From: Salinispora arenicola
GTDB taxonomy: Bacteria > Actinomycetota > Actinomycetes > Mycobacteriales > Micromonosporaceae
Reading direction: 5' to 3'
Assembly (NCBI RefSeq): GCF_006716065.1
Contig: NZ_VFOL01000001.1
Span: 4,278,001 to 4,342,000, forward strand
DNA length: 64,000 bases
This document shows, piece by piece, positions 15,362 through 23,948 of the stretch. The first letter of the stretch is position 1. Every line of letters begins with the position of its first letter. The position numbers and the translations under genes were made by a program. The notes beneath the pieces are model-generated. The model had not been told where the DNA came from, ran no database searches, and was given only the letters and a program-made list of their open reading frames with translations.

Positions 15362-16237
15362 GTGATCAGCCCGCTGGTGCGTCGTCGTAGGCTCGCCGCC
15401 GAGCTGATCCGCCTGCGCGACGAGCACGGATACCCAGCCGCCCGCGTCGCCGCGGAGATCGGCGTCGCACGCCAACGCATCTCGCGGTTGGAGAACGGTC
15501 ACGTCGCCCCTGACCTCGACGAGGTCATGCGGATTCTCCAGCTTTTCGGCGTAGATCAGCAGCGCTGGCAGCAGATCATGACGATCGCCCGCGAGGCACA
15601 GGAACGCGGGTGGTGGGCGAAGTACGCCGACGAGATGGGCACCCGACAGGCTCTATACGCGAACCTTGAGGCGGGCGCGAGTGAGATTCGCGAATATCAG
15701 ATGGTCTACCTGCCCGGCTTGTTGCAGGTGCGGCCGTACACCGAAGCACGCCTGCTAATGGATGCTCCCAACGGTGCCACCTACAGCCACACCCGAGCAC
15801 TCGAAGCACGCGCCGGCCGCCAACGCATGCTGGAGCGGCCGGGCGGCCCTCGGTATGAGGTGATCATCGACGAACTGGCCATCCGCCGTTTTGCCGCGCC
15901 CGCCCCGGTGATCGCCGATCAACTGGACCACCTAACGCTCGTCGGACACCACCGCCGAACCATCAGCATCCGAGTACTGCCAATCGCCGCCAAGATCCGC
16001 CAGCATTCCGTCCCCCGCTCGGCGTTTTTCACCTACCGGTACCCGGACCCGCACGACCCCGTGGTCGTTGCCGTTGACACGGCCACCGACGACCTCGTAC
16101 TGACAGAGGTAGCAGACGTCAACCGCTACCTCGACCTATACGGCAGGTTGGCGGACGCCGCCATGCCACCGGGCGAAAGCCTCGACTTCCTCACCGCAAC
16201 GGCCGAAGAAATCAGGAGGAATATTCACGATGAATGA
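15362..16237 (+). CDS. XRE-family regulator with DUF5753 domain (WhiJ-like)
   Basis: The GTG at 15362 sits 6 bases after ggagg; 291 residues. Residues about 8-65 form an XRE helix-turn-helix (LAAELIRLRDEHGYPAARVAAEIGV...ISRLENGHVAPD). The rest is the DUF5753 domain (REYQMVYLPGLLQVRPYTEARL, RRFAAPAPVIADQLDHL, HSVPRSAFFTYRYPDP). It is paired with a DUF397 gene that overlaps its 3' end, the standard WhiJ/AbaA-type arrangement controlling development or secondary metabolism in streptomycetes and relatives. It is the nearest regulator to the seven-gene operon. Confidence 0.88.
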   Translation: MISPLVRRRRLAAELIRLRDEHGYPAARVAAEIGVARQRISRLENGHVAPDLDEVMRILQLFGVDQQRWQQIMTIAREAQERGWWAKYADEMGTRQALYANLEAGASEIREYQMVYLPGLLQVRPYTEARLLMDAPNGATYSHTRALEARAGRQRMLERPGGPRYEVIIDELAIRRFAAPAPVIADQLDHLTLVGHHRRTISIRVLPIAAKIRQHSVPRSAFFTYRYPDPHDPVVVAVDTATDDLVLTEVADVNRYLDLYGRLADAAMPPGESLDFLTATAEEIRRNIHDE

Positions 16238-16430
16238 CAGGCAGTTGGGCCCGTGGCGGAAGTCCACCCAAAGCGGTGGCGCCGACAACTGTGTCGAAGT
16301 CGCGACCGCTACCGACCTGCAGGTCGGTGTCCGGGACTCCAAAAACCCCGACGACGGTGTCCTTGTGTTCGGCCCGGATGGCTGGTTCGAGTTCATCGAG
16401 GGGGTTCGCAACGGCGAATTCGACGCCTGA
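16230..16430 (+). CDS. DUF397 small protein
   Basis: 66 residues: PWRKSTQSGGADNCVEVA, VGVRDSKNPDDGVLVFGPDGW and FIEGVRNGEFD are the complete DUF397 pattern. It overlaps the preceding regulator by 8 bases. DUF397 proteins act as antagonists or modulators of their XRE/DUF5753 partner; that role here is by family. Confidence 0.9.
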   Translation: MNDRQLGPWRKSTQSGGADNCVEVATATDLQVGVRDSKNPDDGVLVFGPDGWFEFIEGVRNGEFDA

Positions 16431-16655
16431 CCGGCACGAGATGCAGCCCGTCAGCCGCGCTCGCGGGGTGGCGGCCTCACCGTGACGCCCAGCCCTGCGG
16501 CGCAGACCGCAAGGCCAGGAAGTGGCCCACGCCGCCGACGACCATCGGTATCGCTTGAACCGGGCACGGACGCACTGGGACCATGTAGGAGCGTAGTGCT
16601 ACGACAATGTGGCGCAAGGGCACGTCATTGCTGGGTCGATCCTGGGGGGCAGATC

Positions 16656-18071
16656 GTGGGGAGGGACAGCGTCCCGAACAGTCACCTCAGGGCTGCCCGC
16701 AAGGCGCTACGGTCCCCCTCTGGTTCCGGCCGCCCGATGTCTCGCCAGGAGTTGGCCGACGCCTGCAACGCCGAACTGGCCTCGATGTACGGCAGGCAAG
16801 GTCGCAGGCCGCGCTGGGCAGGACTCACCGAGAAGGCCATTGGCGCGCTGGAACGCGGCGAAATCCGGTGGCCCAACGAGGATTACCGATGGGCGCTCTG
16901 CACGGTTTTGCAAACCGACAAGCGTTCGCTCGGGCTCTACATCGACCGGCCCGACAACGCCAAGAATGACGAACTCCCGGAACCCACAGAGCCGAATTCT
17001 CGTCACCAACACAAGGGGATGACCCTCGCCCACCCACGGCCCGAGATATACGAGCCCGAGTCGCCACAGACCAGCCAATCGCTCGATGCCTCCGGCTCGC
17101 CCAGCCAATGGCGTGCGGGGCTGCGGCGCGCGGTCCTCGCTCGCGACAACGGACAGGTCCTGCTGCCGTTACATGAGCTGGAAGCCGCCCTACAGGTCGG
17201 CAACCTCGCCTACCAGGGCGCTCAGTACAGCAAACTGCGGCAGCTACCCGTCCTTATCAACGGGGCCGAGTCCTTGTTCGCCGAACAGCCGAAGGCTGTG
17301 GAGATGCCCAGGGTTGCCCGAGCCGCTAGCGGCGTTTACCTGCTGGCGTCAAAACTGGCTGCCAAACTCGGTGACGGCGAACTCGCCTGGGCCACCGCAG
17401 ACCGCGCCCGATGCTTCGGCCTGATAGCCGCTGATCCAGCACGGACCGCCATCGCGGCCTACCAGACCGCATGCGCGCTCGCCAAGCAGCCAGGCCGTGC
17501 CGCCGAAGCGGAAGATGTCGCGGTAACCGCCGCCGAAGCCATCGCCGGCCACCAGTTGTACCGCACCCCCGCCTACCTCTCGGCGTACGGAGCGCTCCTG
17601 CTCCACGCGGCCGTGGCGGCAGCCCGCCACGCAGACACTCGCAGCGCATGGCGCCACCTGCGAGCCGCTGAATCAGCCGCCGATGAACTCGGCCGCAACG
17701 GTAACGAACTGTGGACAGCCTTCGGACCCACCAACGTCCGGCTACACCAAATCTCCGTCGCGGTCGCCCTACACGACAACAAACAGGCACTCCGGCTCGC
17801 CGACCAGCTCGACACCGCACAGCTCCCACTGACGCTAGCCAGCCGGCGCGCTCAAGCGCACCTCGACCTTGCCGTGGCGCACAGCGCGACGGACAGCTCA
17901 ACCCCCCAAGCGATGCTCCACCTCCTGGAGTACGAACGCCTCGTCCCTGAGGCGATCAAGCTCAACGCCACCGCCGCTGGGCTCATCACGAAGCTGCTCC
18001 GGCGGGAACACCCCAGCCGCACCCCCGGGCTACGAGCCCTCGCCGACCGAGCAGGAGTCCACGACGCATGA
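16656..18071 (+). CDS. XRE regulator with TPR-like C-terminal region
   Basis: Start taken as the GTG at 16656 (VGRDSVPNSHLRAARKALRS) after ggggggc; 471 residues. Residues about 10-75 are an extended XRE domain (MSRQELADACNAEL...LTEKAIGALERGEIRWPNEDY). From about 160 to the end are helical repeats (AWATADRARCFGL, AEDVAVTAAEAIAG, AWRHLRAAESAADEL) like those of TPR-containing regulators. Its stop overlaps the flavoprotein ATG (ATGA), a pair common in actinomycetes. The signal sensed is unknown. Confidence 0.82.
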   Translation: MGRDSVPNSHLRAARKALRSPSGSGRPMSRQELADACNAELASMYGRQGRRPRWAGLTEKAIGALERGEIRWPNEDYRWALCTVLQTDKRSLGLYIDRPDNAKNDELPEPTEPNSRHQHKGMTLAHPRPEIYEPESPQTSQSLDASGSPSQWRAGLRRAVLARDNGQVLLPLHELEAALQVGNLAYQGAQYSKLRQLPVLINGAESLFAEQPKAVEMPRVARAASGVYLLASKLAAKLGDGELAWATADRARCFGLIAADPARTAIAAYQTACALAKQPGRAAEAEDVAVTAAEAIAGHQLYRTPAYLSAYGALLLHAAVAAARHADTRSAWRHLRAAESAADELGRNGNELWTAFGPTNVRLHQISVAVALHDNKQALRLADQLDTAQLPLTLASRRAQAHLDLAVAHSATDSSTPQAMLHLLEYERLVPEAIKLNATAAGLITKLLRREHPSRTPGLRALADRAGVHDA

Positions 18072-18637
18072 CCAAGGCCACCCCCGTCCTCCTGCTCGTC
18101 GTGTGCGCCGCCCCACCGGCCGCGAAAGTAGCCGAGCTGGCCGAACGACTCCGCCACGACGACTGGGACGTGCGCCCCGTCGTCACCGAGGCCGCCACCG
18201 CATGGGTTGACCTCCCAGCCCTGCAACGGACCACCGGCCACCCCGTCCGGAGCGAACCACGCGGACCACAGGAACCGAAGTCACTACCGCGTCCCGACGC
18301 CATCATCGTCGCCCCAGCCACCTTCAACACGATCAACCAATGGGCCGCCGGCATCAACAACACCGCAGCCCTGGGCACCCTCAACGAAGCCCTCGGAGCC
18401 GGAACACCGATCATCGTCTCGCCCTACGCCAAGGCAACGCTCACCGCACACCCCGCCTTCCACCGCAACCTCGAACTACTCGCCACCGCCGGCGTTCACT
18501 TCACCGCCACCGAAGCCCTACGACCCGACACCCCGGACGGGCCATTCCACTGGGACAGCGTGCTCGACCTTCTCCACCGCACTACCCTGCACGATCGCCG
18601 CGGACCGAGAGCAACGCCTCCTCGTTGGCGACAATGA
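18068..18637 (+). CDS. HFCD-family flavoprotein
   Basis: 189 residues. PRPDAIIVAPATFNTINQWAAGINNTAALG is the FMN-binding region of the Dfp/UbiX/lantibiotic decarboxylase (HFCD) family, and the N-terminus VLLLVVCAAPPAAKVAELAERL is its first strand-helix. Such proteins decarboxylate Cys-derived carboxylates, but many copies paired with XRE-TPR regulators have no known substrate. Coupled to the regulator before it, and converging with the NUDIX gene with a 56-base overlap. Confidence 0.8.
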   Translation: MTKATPVLLLVVCAAPPAAKVAELAERLRHDDWDVRPVVTEAATAWVDLPALQRTTGHPVRSEPRGPQEPKSLPRPDAIIVAPATFNTINQWAAGINNTAALGTLNEALGAGTPIIVSPYAKATLTAHPAFHRNLELLATAGVHFTATEALRPDTPDGPFHWDSVLDLLHRTTLHDRRGPRATPPRWRQ

Positions 18638-19100
18638 ACTCCCTGAGCGCATCCGGCTTCAACTCCACCGCGTGCAGCTCGTCAATCGCCACCCGGTCCA
18701 GCTGATACTCACCCCGCGCGGGATCAGCGAACTCCGGCCCACTACGCGCCTCCACCCGCAACCGAAGCAAACGACCCGCGAAGAAGTGCTGAACCGAAAC
18801 ACCCACACCAACCGGAGCAGAGAACAGGAACACCGGAACAAGCCGACCGGCCTCGCCACCAAGCTCCTCACGTAACTCGCGACGCAGCACAGCCTCCAGA
18901 CAGACATCCGTCGACTCCACGCCACCGCCCGGCGTCGTCCAGTACGGCGCCTGGCCGGGCTTGATCCGCTTGATCAGCACCAGGCGGCCGTCACCATCCA
19001 GAAGGATGGCCCGCACTGACCTACGCACGATCCGCCGCACAACCGACCCTAACCACGCCCGGGCCCCGCCACAGCACAGCGGCGCACCCAGTTGATCCAT
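18582..19100 (-). CDS. NUDIX hydrolase
   Basis: From the ATG at 19100 (MDQLGAPL) 172 residues; an internal start at VVRRIVRRSVRA is possible. The Nudix box GGGVESTDVCLEAVLRRELREELGGEAG is complete, with its REXXEE glutamates. It probably hydrolyses a nucleoside diphosphate-linked compound. It is the last gene of the island, 150 bases from the second tRNA-Lys remnant. Confidence 0.85.
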   Translation of the reverse strand: MDQLGAPLCCGGARAWLGSVVRRIVRRSVRAILLDGDGRLVLIKRIKPGQAPYWTTPGGGVESTDVCLEAVLRRELREELGGEAGRLVPVFLFSAPVGVGVSVQHFFAGRLLRLRVEARSGPEFADPARGEYQLDRVAIDELHAVELKPDALREFIVANEEALLSVRGDRAG

Positions 19101-19203
19101 GGTTCCGACCGGCTGGCACCGCACCCCGTCCCACCGACACCAACCCGGTCCAACGGCTCCCGAGCGCCCACCGAGCGACCACCCGCCACCGGCGTACGCG
19201 AAA

Positions 19204-19242
19204 AAGGCCCTGACCGGCACAGAAGTACCAGGTCAGGGCCTT
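19204..19242 (-). terminator. terminator after second tRNA-Lys remnant
   Basis: aaggccctgacc/ggtcagggcctt (19204-19215 and 19231-19242), minus-strand sense, followed by a T run (ttttt at 19205-19201). Near copy of the hairpin at 3027-3065. Confidence 0.7.
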
Positions 19243-19249
19243 GCTCGTT

Positions 19250-19298
19250 GGTGCGCCGCCAGGGACTCGAACCCCGAACCCGCGGATTAAGAGTCCGC
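19250..19298 (-). repeat. second 3'-half tRNA-Lys(CTT) remnant, candidate attachment site
   Basis: Same segment as at 3073-3118 but including the full anticodon stem (gcgga...tccgc). The D-arm and acceptor 5' strand are absent, so it is not a complete tRNA. With the copy at 3.1 kb it forms direct repeats in the same orientation, flanking about 16.1 kb that holds the mobile-element genes and the operon. Confidence 0.75.
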
Positions 19299-19312
19299 CA
19301 CCGCCGGCCACC

Positions 19313-19960
19313 TCACCGGTGTCGGACGTGCTCACGGTCGTCTTCGCTGAGGGCCAGGAATGCCGTCGCCGCGAGCGTTGCTCCGATGGCCTGGGCGAGG
19401 AGGTGGATCCAAATGGCCGACCAGGCGAGGAGGCCGATGGTGGCACCGCCGATGGCCACTGCCGGGTTGAATGCGGCGCCGGAGATTCCGCCGACCGTGA
19501 CCGCCCCCACCATCACGGTGCCCCCGATTGCCAGGCCGTAGAAGGAGTTGTCCGGGTGGCTGCGGCTGGTGGCGACATTGAGTACCACGTAGGCGAGGGC
19601 GAAGGTGAACAGGGCTTCCACCAGCAGCGCCATCCAGATTTCCCGGCCCGATAGTGACAGCTCGACCGGCTTCGTGTCGTGGAGGACGAGGCGGCTGGTC
19701 AGAGCGCCTGCCAGGCCGCCGATGACCTGGGCGACGAGGTATCCTCCGGCGTCGGCTCGCCCTATTCGGCCACGGATGAGAACGGCCAGCGTTACGGCGG
19801 GATTGAAGTGAGCGCCGGAAATGTGGCCTCCTGCATATACCATGACCATGAGAATCCCGCCGATTGCCAATGGCGCCAGGGCGTTCATCGTGGTAACCGC
19901 TAGGCCGATTGTCAGTACCAGGAAGTATGTTCCGACGAGCTCAGTCGTGTACTTACGCAT
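19313..19960 (-). CDS. aquaporin-like MIP channel
   Basis: 215 residues, six hydrophobic segments. Two half-helix motifs: HFNPAVT (NPA 53-55) and AFNPAVA (NPA 165-167). The Arg that normally follows the second NPA in the selectivity filter is replaced by Val, so the pore may pass larger or less polar solutes than water. It starts close to the tRNA remnant on the right-hand side, outside the island. No obvious partner gene. Confidence 0.88.
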   Translation of the reverse strand: MRKYTTELVGTYFLVLTIGLAVTTMNALAPLAIGGILMVMVYAGGHISGAHFNPAVTLAVLIRGRIGRADAGGYLVAQVIGGLAGALTSRLVLHDTKPVELSLSGREIWMALLVEALFTFALAYVVLNVATSRSHPDNSFYGLAIGGTVMVGAVTVGGISGAAFNPAVAIGGATIGLLAWSAIWIHLLAQAIGATLAATAFLALSEDDREHVRHR

Positions 19961-20378
19961 GGCCGTCTCCCTTGTGAATCGTCCCGCCCGACGCTACACG
20001 TATTGAGAGATCCAAATATTACGAGTTAATGACGCAGGTGGTGGGTGCTGATCGAGGTCGAGCCGATTGCCCGCCAATCAGGTCAGCGATCTCGATGACG
20101 AACAGGCCGGCTCTCGTGGGGCCGGCGGCCGCTCGTCATGCTCCTGGGTGCACACCCTCGTTGACCGTTTGACTCAGTCGCCCGGACTGCGGGGCGAAGG
20201 CCGTCGAGGGCGGTGGCGACGGCGCTGTCGGCGTACTCGGTGGCGAGGGGTCCACTGCGCGGTAGCCAGCGGTTGAGCAGCGGCGCCCAGCTGATGTCCA
20301 CTGCCACGTCGAGGTCGAGGTCGAGGTCCTCGGCGAGTTGGCCTGCCGGTTGGTCGCTGCGTAGCCGTTGTCAACGCC
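19961..20378. other. intergenic region with an unrecognised coding remnant
   Basis: On the minus strand about 20170-20370 an open stretch reads QLAEDLDLDLDVAVDISW, LLNRWLPRSG and LATEYADSAV, which looks like decayed protein-coding DNA but is not a family I can name. Nothing else is seen. Confidence 0.3.
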
Positions 20379-20933
20379 TCAGGTGTCGGGGTACAGCATG
20401 ATAAGGACTGCCCGGTTGTGCTGGCCATGTCCCTGGTACTGGTGCCGGTGGTTGGCGTCGAACCGGATGGAGTCGTGTTCGGCCAGGGTGACGGCGGCGT
20501 CGGTGGGGCCGGTGGTGATGCTTCCGTGGGTGAGGACGAGGCACTCCTGCACGCCCGGCAGGTGGGCGGGCGAGTACTGGGTCGTCTGGGCCACGTTGAT
20601 GTCGTAGACGTCCAGGCTGCCGTTCAGCCTGATGCGGTGCAGTAGGCGGGCGCTGACCGCGTCCCCGTCGATGCGCGGTCGGTCGTCGTCGGCACGGACG
20701 ACATCGGTGGTGGAGTTGGGCATCTCCAGTAGCTCACCGAGCGGCACCCGCAGTGCCGTGGCCAGGGCCCACAGGGTGCTGAGGGTCGGGTTGCCGTGCC
20801 CCTGCTCGATGCCGTGCAGGGTGGTCCTGCTGATGCCACCGGCGGCGGCGAGATCAGCCAGCGATATACCGGCTGCGGTACGGAGCCGGTGCACGTGCGA
20901 GCCCACTGTTTGCGCCAAATCCATACGTACCAT
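20379..20933 (-). CDS. XRE-family regulator with C-terminal cupin
   Basis: About 184 residues from the ATG at 20933 (MVRMDLAQTVG); MDLAQ three codons on is an alternative start. The helix-turn-helix spans about 10-65 (LRTAAGISLADLAAAGGISRTTLHGIEQGHGNPTLSTLWALA). The C-terminal part (SLDVYDINVAQTTQYSPAHLPGVQECLVLTHG, EHDSIRF) is a small cupin that would bind an effector. It is divergent from the aminotransferase gene across 57 bases. Confidence 0.85.
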   Translation of the reverse strand: MVRMDLAQTVGSHVHRLRTAAGISLADLAAAGGISRTTLHGIEQGHGNPTLSTLWALATALRVPLGELLEMPNSTTDVVRADDDRPRIDGDAVSARLLHRIRLNGSLDVYDINVAQTTQYSPAHLPGVQECLVLTHGSITTGPTDAAVTLAEHDSIRFDANHRHQYQGHGQHNRAVLIMLYPDT

Positions 20934-20990
20934 GATACTGATACGGTCGTACCAGTTAAACGAACACGCGGAAGGCTTGAGGAGGGTCAC
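20925..20990. promoter_or_regulatory. divergent promoter with repeated elements
   Basis: Between regulator and aminotransferase starts: cgtacc occurs twice (about 20926 and 20949) and tgatac twice in tandem (about 20933-20944). These are candidates for the regulator's operator. The aminotransferase ribosome site gaggag lies at about 20979. Confidence 0.4.
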
Positions 20991-22151
20991 ATGACCGTCA
21001 GTCGTCTACGCGACATCCCAGGTATCGGCGTTGACGTGGTCGGCGACGCCGCGGACGCGGTAGCCGACCCGGACTTTCTCCGTCTGGAGAATCTGGACAC
21101 CGACGTGCGGCCGCCCACCGTGGCGGTCACCTCGACCCGAGCCGCCATCGATGACGATGCGGCCAACAGCTACCTGCCCTTCCAGGGGCACCGTTCCCTT
21201 CGTTCGGCTGCCACGGCTCATGTGGGACGCATCGCTGGACGCAGATTTGATCCCGGCACCGAGTGCGTCAGCGTCGCCGGCGGGCTGAACGGCATCTTCA
21301 ACACGCTACTTGCCACGGTGGAACCGGGCCAGGAGGTGGTGCTGGTCGACCCCATCTACGCCGGCCTGGTCAACCGGGTCCGGCTTGCCGGTGGGGTGCC
21401 TCGCTTCGTGCCAGCCCGCGCCACGCCGGATAGCTGGTCAGTGGATCCGCAACGCCTGGCCAGCGCTGTTGGACCCGATACCGCTGCCGTGCTGATGATG
21501 GGCCCGGCCATGCCGTCCGGTCTGGTGTTGGACACGCAGCACTGGTCAGCGTTGTCCGATGCCTGCGAGAGACACAACGCCTGGCTGATCTATGACGCGG
21601 CGATGGAGAGAATTCGGTTCGACGGTCGCCGCCCCAGCCATCCGGCGGCCCATGACGGCCTCGCCGGACGTACCATCACGGTGGGTTCGGCATCCAAGGA
21701 ACTGCGGCTGATCGGCTGGCGGGTCGGTTGGGTCGTGGGGCCGGCGGACATCCTCGCCGACATCAAGCTGGTTGGCCTGACAAACGTGGTCTGCCAGGTC
21801 GGGCTGGCGCAAGGTGCGGTGGCTGCCGCGCTCGACGCACCCGGTGCCGACGCCGATGTTGCCGCCGCCACCCGTGAGTGGCAGCGGCGCTGCGACACGA
21901 TCCTCAACCAGCTTTCGGACTATCCGATCATTCGGCCACACGGCGGCTGGTCGCTCCTCGTGGACACCCGGCCCCTGGGCCTGACGCCCACCGCGCTTGC
22001 CCGGCTACTGTTCGACCGGGGGAAGGTCGCGGCCACGGCGATGGATGGCTGGGGCCCCAGCGGCGAGCACTACCTGCGGATCGTGTTCGCCAACGAACCG
22101 GTCGAGCGGCTCACCAGCCTGGCGGACCGCTTCCGCCAGGCCATCGGGTGA
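20991..22151 (+). CDS. PLP-dependent class I/II aminotransferase
   Basis: ATG at 20991 after gaggagggtcac; 386 residues. Fold-type I hallmarks: NSYLPFQGHRSLR (59-71), AGGLNGIFNTLLATVEPGQEVVLVDPIY (97-123), D202 in IYDAAMER for the pyridine nitrogen, K236 in VGSASKELRLIGWRVGW as Schiff-base lysine. It probably transaminates an amino acid or lyses a beta C-S bond. The divergent XRE-cupin gene is its likely regulator. Substrate unknown. Confidence 0.85.
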   Translation: MTVSRLRDIPGIGVDVVGDAADAVADPDFLRLENLDTDVRPPTVAVTSTRAAIDDDAANSYLPFQGHRSLRSAATAHVGRIAGRRFDPGTECVSVAGGLNGIFNTLLATVEPGQEVVLVDPIYAGLVNRVRLAGGVPRFVPARATPDSWSVDPQRLASAVGPDTAAVLMMGPAMPSGLVLDTQHWSALSDACERHNAWLIYDAAMERIRFDGRRPSHPAAHDGLAGRTITVGSASKELRLIGWRVGWVVGPADILADIKLVGLTNVVCQVGLAQGAVAAALDAPGADADVAAATREWQRRCDTILNQLSDYPIIRPHGGWSLLVDTRPLGLTPTALARLLFDRGKVAATAMDGWGPSGEHYLRIVFANEPVERLTSLADRFRQAIG

Positions 22152-22467
22152 CTCCGGACGTCTCCTGAGGGCCCCGCACCTCGCCGCACAATGTCCTCAG
22201 GAGCGGGTGAGACCCGGACCAGTGCTTGCGGGCAGGCCGCTGGATGGCCCGCGCCGACACCCTCGCGCGCCGTGCGAGGCCCGCATCGTCGAGAAACGAT
22301 GACGGCTGAGCGGCGCGGACTCCCTGGAGCACCGAACGTCGTTACTCTGGTGATCCAGGGACCGAGTCGGCTACCCGGCAGGTGTCCCACCTGCCGGAGC
22401 CTGGACCTGCCGTGAGGCAGCACTGCTGCCGGTCACGCTACCCGCGCGACCTTGGAGGAACGCAACC
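22152..22467. other. intergenic region with a possible AraC-type HTH remnant
   Basis: On the minus strand around 22210-22300 the residues DDAGLARRARVSARAIQR resemble an AraC helix-turn-helix, but no open gene surrounds them. A likely relic. The rest shows nothing apart from the ggagg ribosome site of the next gene. Confidence 0.3.
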
Positions 22468-23190
22468 GTGGACGCGGCCCTGATCGGATCGCTCGTCGTT
22501 CTGGCCGTGATCGACAGCACCAGCTTCGGCACATTACTCATCCCGATCTGGATGATGCTGGCACCGGGCCGGCTGCAGCCGGCCCGGTTGCTGGTCTACC
22601 TCGCCACGGTCGCGGTCTTCTACCTTGTGATCGGCGTGGTGTTGCTGTTCGGGGCGGCGGTGTTCCTCGACGACCTACGTCCCGCACTGGAAAGCCGGCC
22701 CTTCCAGGTGGCGCAACTCGTGTTCGGGATCGGCCTGCTGGGCTTCGCGCTGGTCACCGGCAGAAGGCGGCCGACGGGCGACACCGAGCCGGGCCGGCTG
22801 GTGCGTTGGCGTGAACGGGCCATGACGGGGCAGGCATCCTCGAAGGCGCTGATCGGGCTGGCCCTTGCCGCCGTGACACTGGAGGCCGCCACCATGCTCC
22901 CCTACCTGGCGGCCATTGGGCTGCTCGGCGCGGCTGCGCTCACACTTCCCGCACGTATTGCGATACTCGCCGGATACTGCGTCGTCATGATCCTGCCCGC
23001 ACTCGTGCTGCTGGCGGCCCGACTGGGCGTGGCCGAACGGGTACAGCCGATGCTCGTGGCCGTCAATCGGTGGATGGCCCGCAACGCGGCCAACACCACC
23101 GCATGGGTCGTTGGCATCCTGGGCTTCCTGTTCGCCAGCGATGCGGCCCGGCAGCTGGAGTTGTTCGAGGCACTGTCGAAGGCGATCTGA
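22468..23190 (+). CDS. GAP/Sap-type (LysE-fold) integral membrane protein
   Basis: 240 residues, GTG start after ttggagga. Six hydrophobic segments; LIGSLVVLAVIDSTSFGTLLIPIWMMLAP and KALIGLALAAVTLEAATMLPYLAAIGLL match the sulfolipid-1-addressing protein (GAP) family. These mycobacterial and actinomycete proteins export or position lipids or peptidoglycolipids at the cell envelope. Function here by family only. Confidence 0.75.
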   Translation: MDAALIGSLVVLAVIDSTSFGTLLIPIWMMLAPGRLQPARLLVYLATVAVFYLVIGVVLLFGAAVFLDDLRPALESRPFQVAQLVFGIGLLGFALVTGRRRPTGDTEPGRLVRWRERAMTGQASSKALIGLALAAVTLEAATMLPYLAAIGLLGAAALTLPARIAILAGYCVVMILPALVLLAARLGVAERVQPMLVAVNRWMARNAANTTAWVVGILGFLFASDAARQLELFEALSKAI

Positions 23191-23279
23191 TCGTCGGGCC
23201 GCGTCGCGCGACATCTCCGCTCCGCACGTGAGCGGCACGCGTTCTTTACCGCGTTCGGTCACCTCGGCCCTCAGGTTGG

Positions 23280-23948
23280 GTGTACAAGACTTGGGAGGGC
23301 TATGTCTGGGTCGTCCCGGAGCGGGGGAACATCGTGCGGTACGGAACGGTCCGCCCACGCCGGCCTCGGGGAAACCTGGTGAAACGGAACGCCGCCGCCG
23401 GGTACTCCTTTCCTTCGGCTACCAGCCGGGAGGCATGGAAGCATCACGTTCCGCCGAAGACGGCTGTCGAGCCCCTCACCGATGCGCGCCTTGCCAGGCT
23501 GCTCAAGGTTGAGCCAGGCACCCGGGTAATGCGCCGTTTCCGGGTCACCGGTCCCGAGGCGGAGCCGCCGTTCCAGATCAGTGTCTCCTGGGTCCATCCT
23601 CGCGCGGCGAGGGTGCCCGGGCTGGCCACCCGTACCTCGGGACCTGGGGAGTGGCTGCACCAGTTGGAGAAGGCCGGCCACTGGCCCATCAGCTGGATGG
23701 AGATTCACCGGGCGCGGATGCCCAGCGCGCAGGAGGCTGCTCTGCTGGAGATCCCGACGAGACTTCCGGTACTGGAGATCGTTCGTGTGGGTGTCTCAGG
23801 TGACGACGGTGAACCGGTCGAGGTGACCGAGTGCGTCGTTGCCAGTGACCGTGTCGAGACCATCCACATCCTGCACCGCGATGAGTCAGCGCAGGCGCCG
23901 TGGCCCGAGGCGGTTCACGTACCAGCGGAGGATGACCCGACACAGTGA
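23280..23948 (+). CDS. GntR-type UTRA-domain protein lacking its DNA-binding domain
   Basis: 222 residues. The N-terminus WVVPERGNIVRYG is the very end of a GntR winged helix (the wing), and the helix-turn-helix proper is absent upstream. The rest is a UTRA effector domain (PFQISVSWVHP, ISWMEIHRARMPSAQEAALLEIP, PVLEIVRVGVSGDDGEPVEVTECV). Either the gene lost its 5' end or it acts as an effector-binding partner without DNA contact. It overlaps the PP2C gene by 4 bases, which argues that it is still translated. Confidence 0.7.
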   Translation: MYKTWEGYVWVVPERGNIVRYGTVRPRRPRGNLVKRNAAAGYSFPSATSREAWKHHVPPKTAVEPLTDARLARLLKVEPGTRVMRRFRVTGPEAEPPFQISVSWVHPRAARVPGLATRTSGPGEWLHQLEKAGHWPISWMEIHRARMPSAQEAALLEIPTRLPVLEIVRVGVSGDDGEPVEVTECVVASDRVETIHILHRDESAQAPWPEAVHVPAEDDPTQ

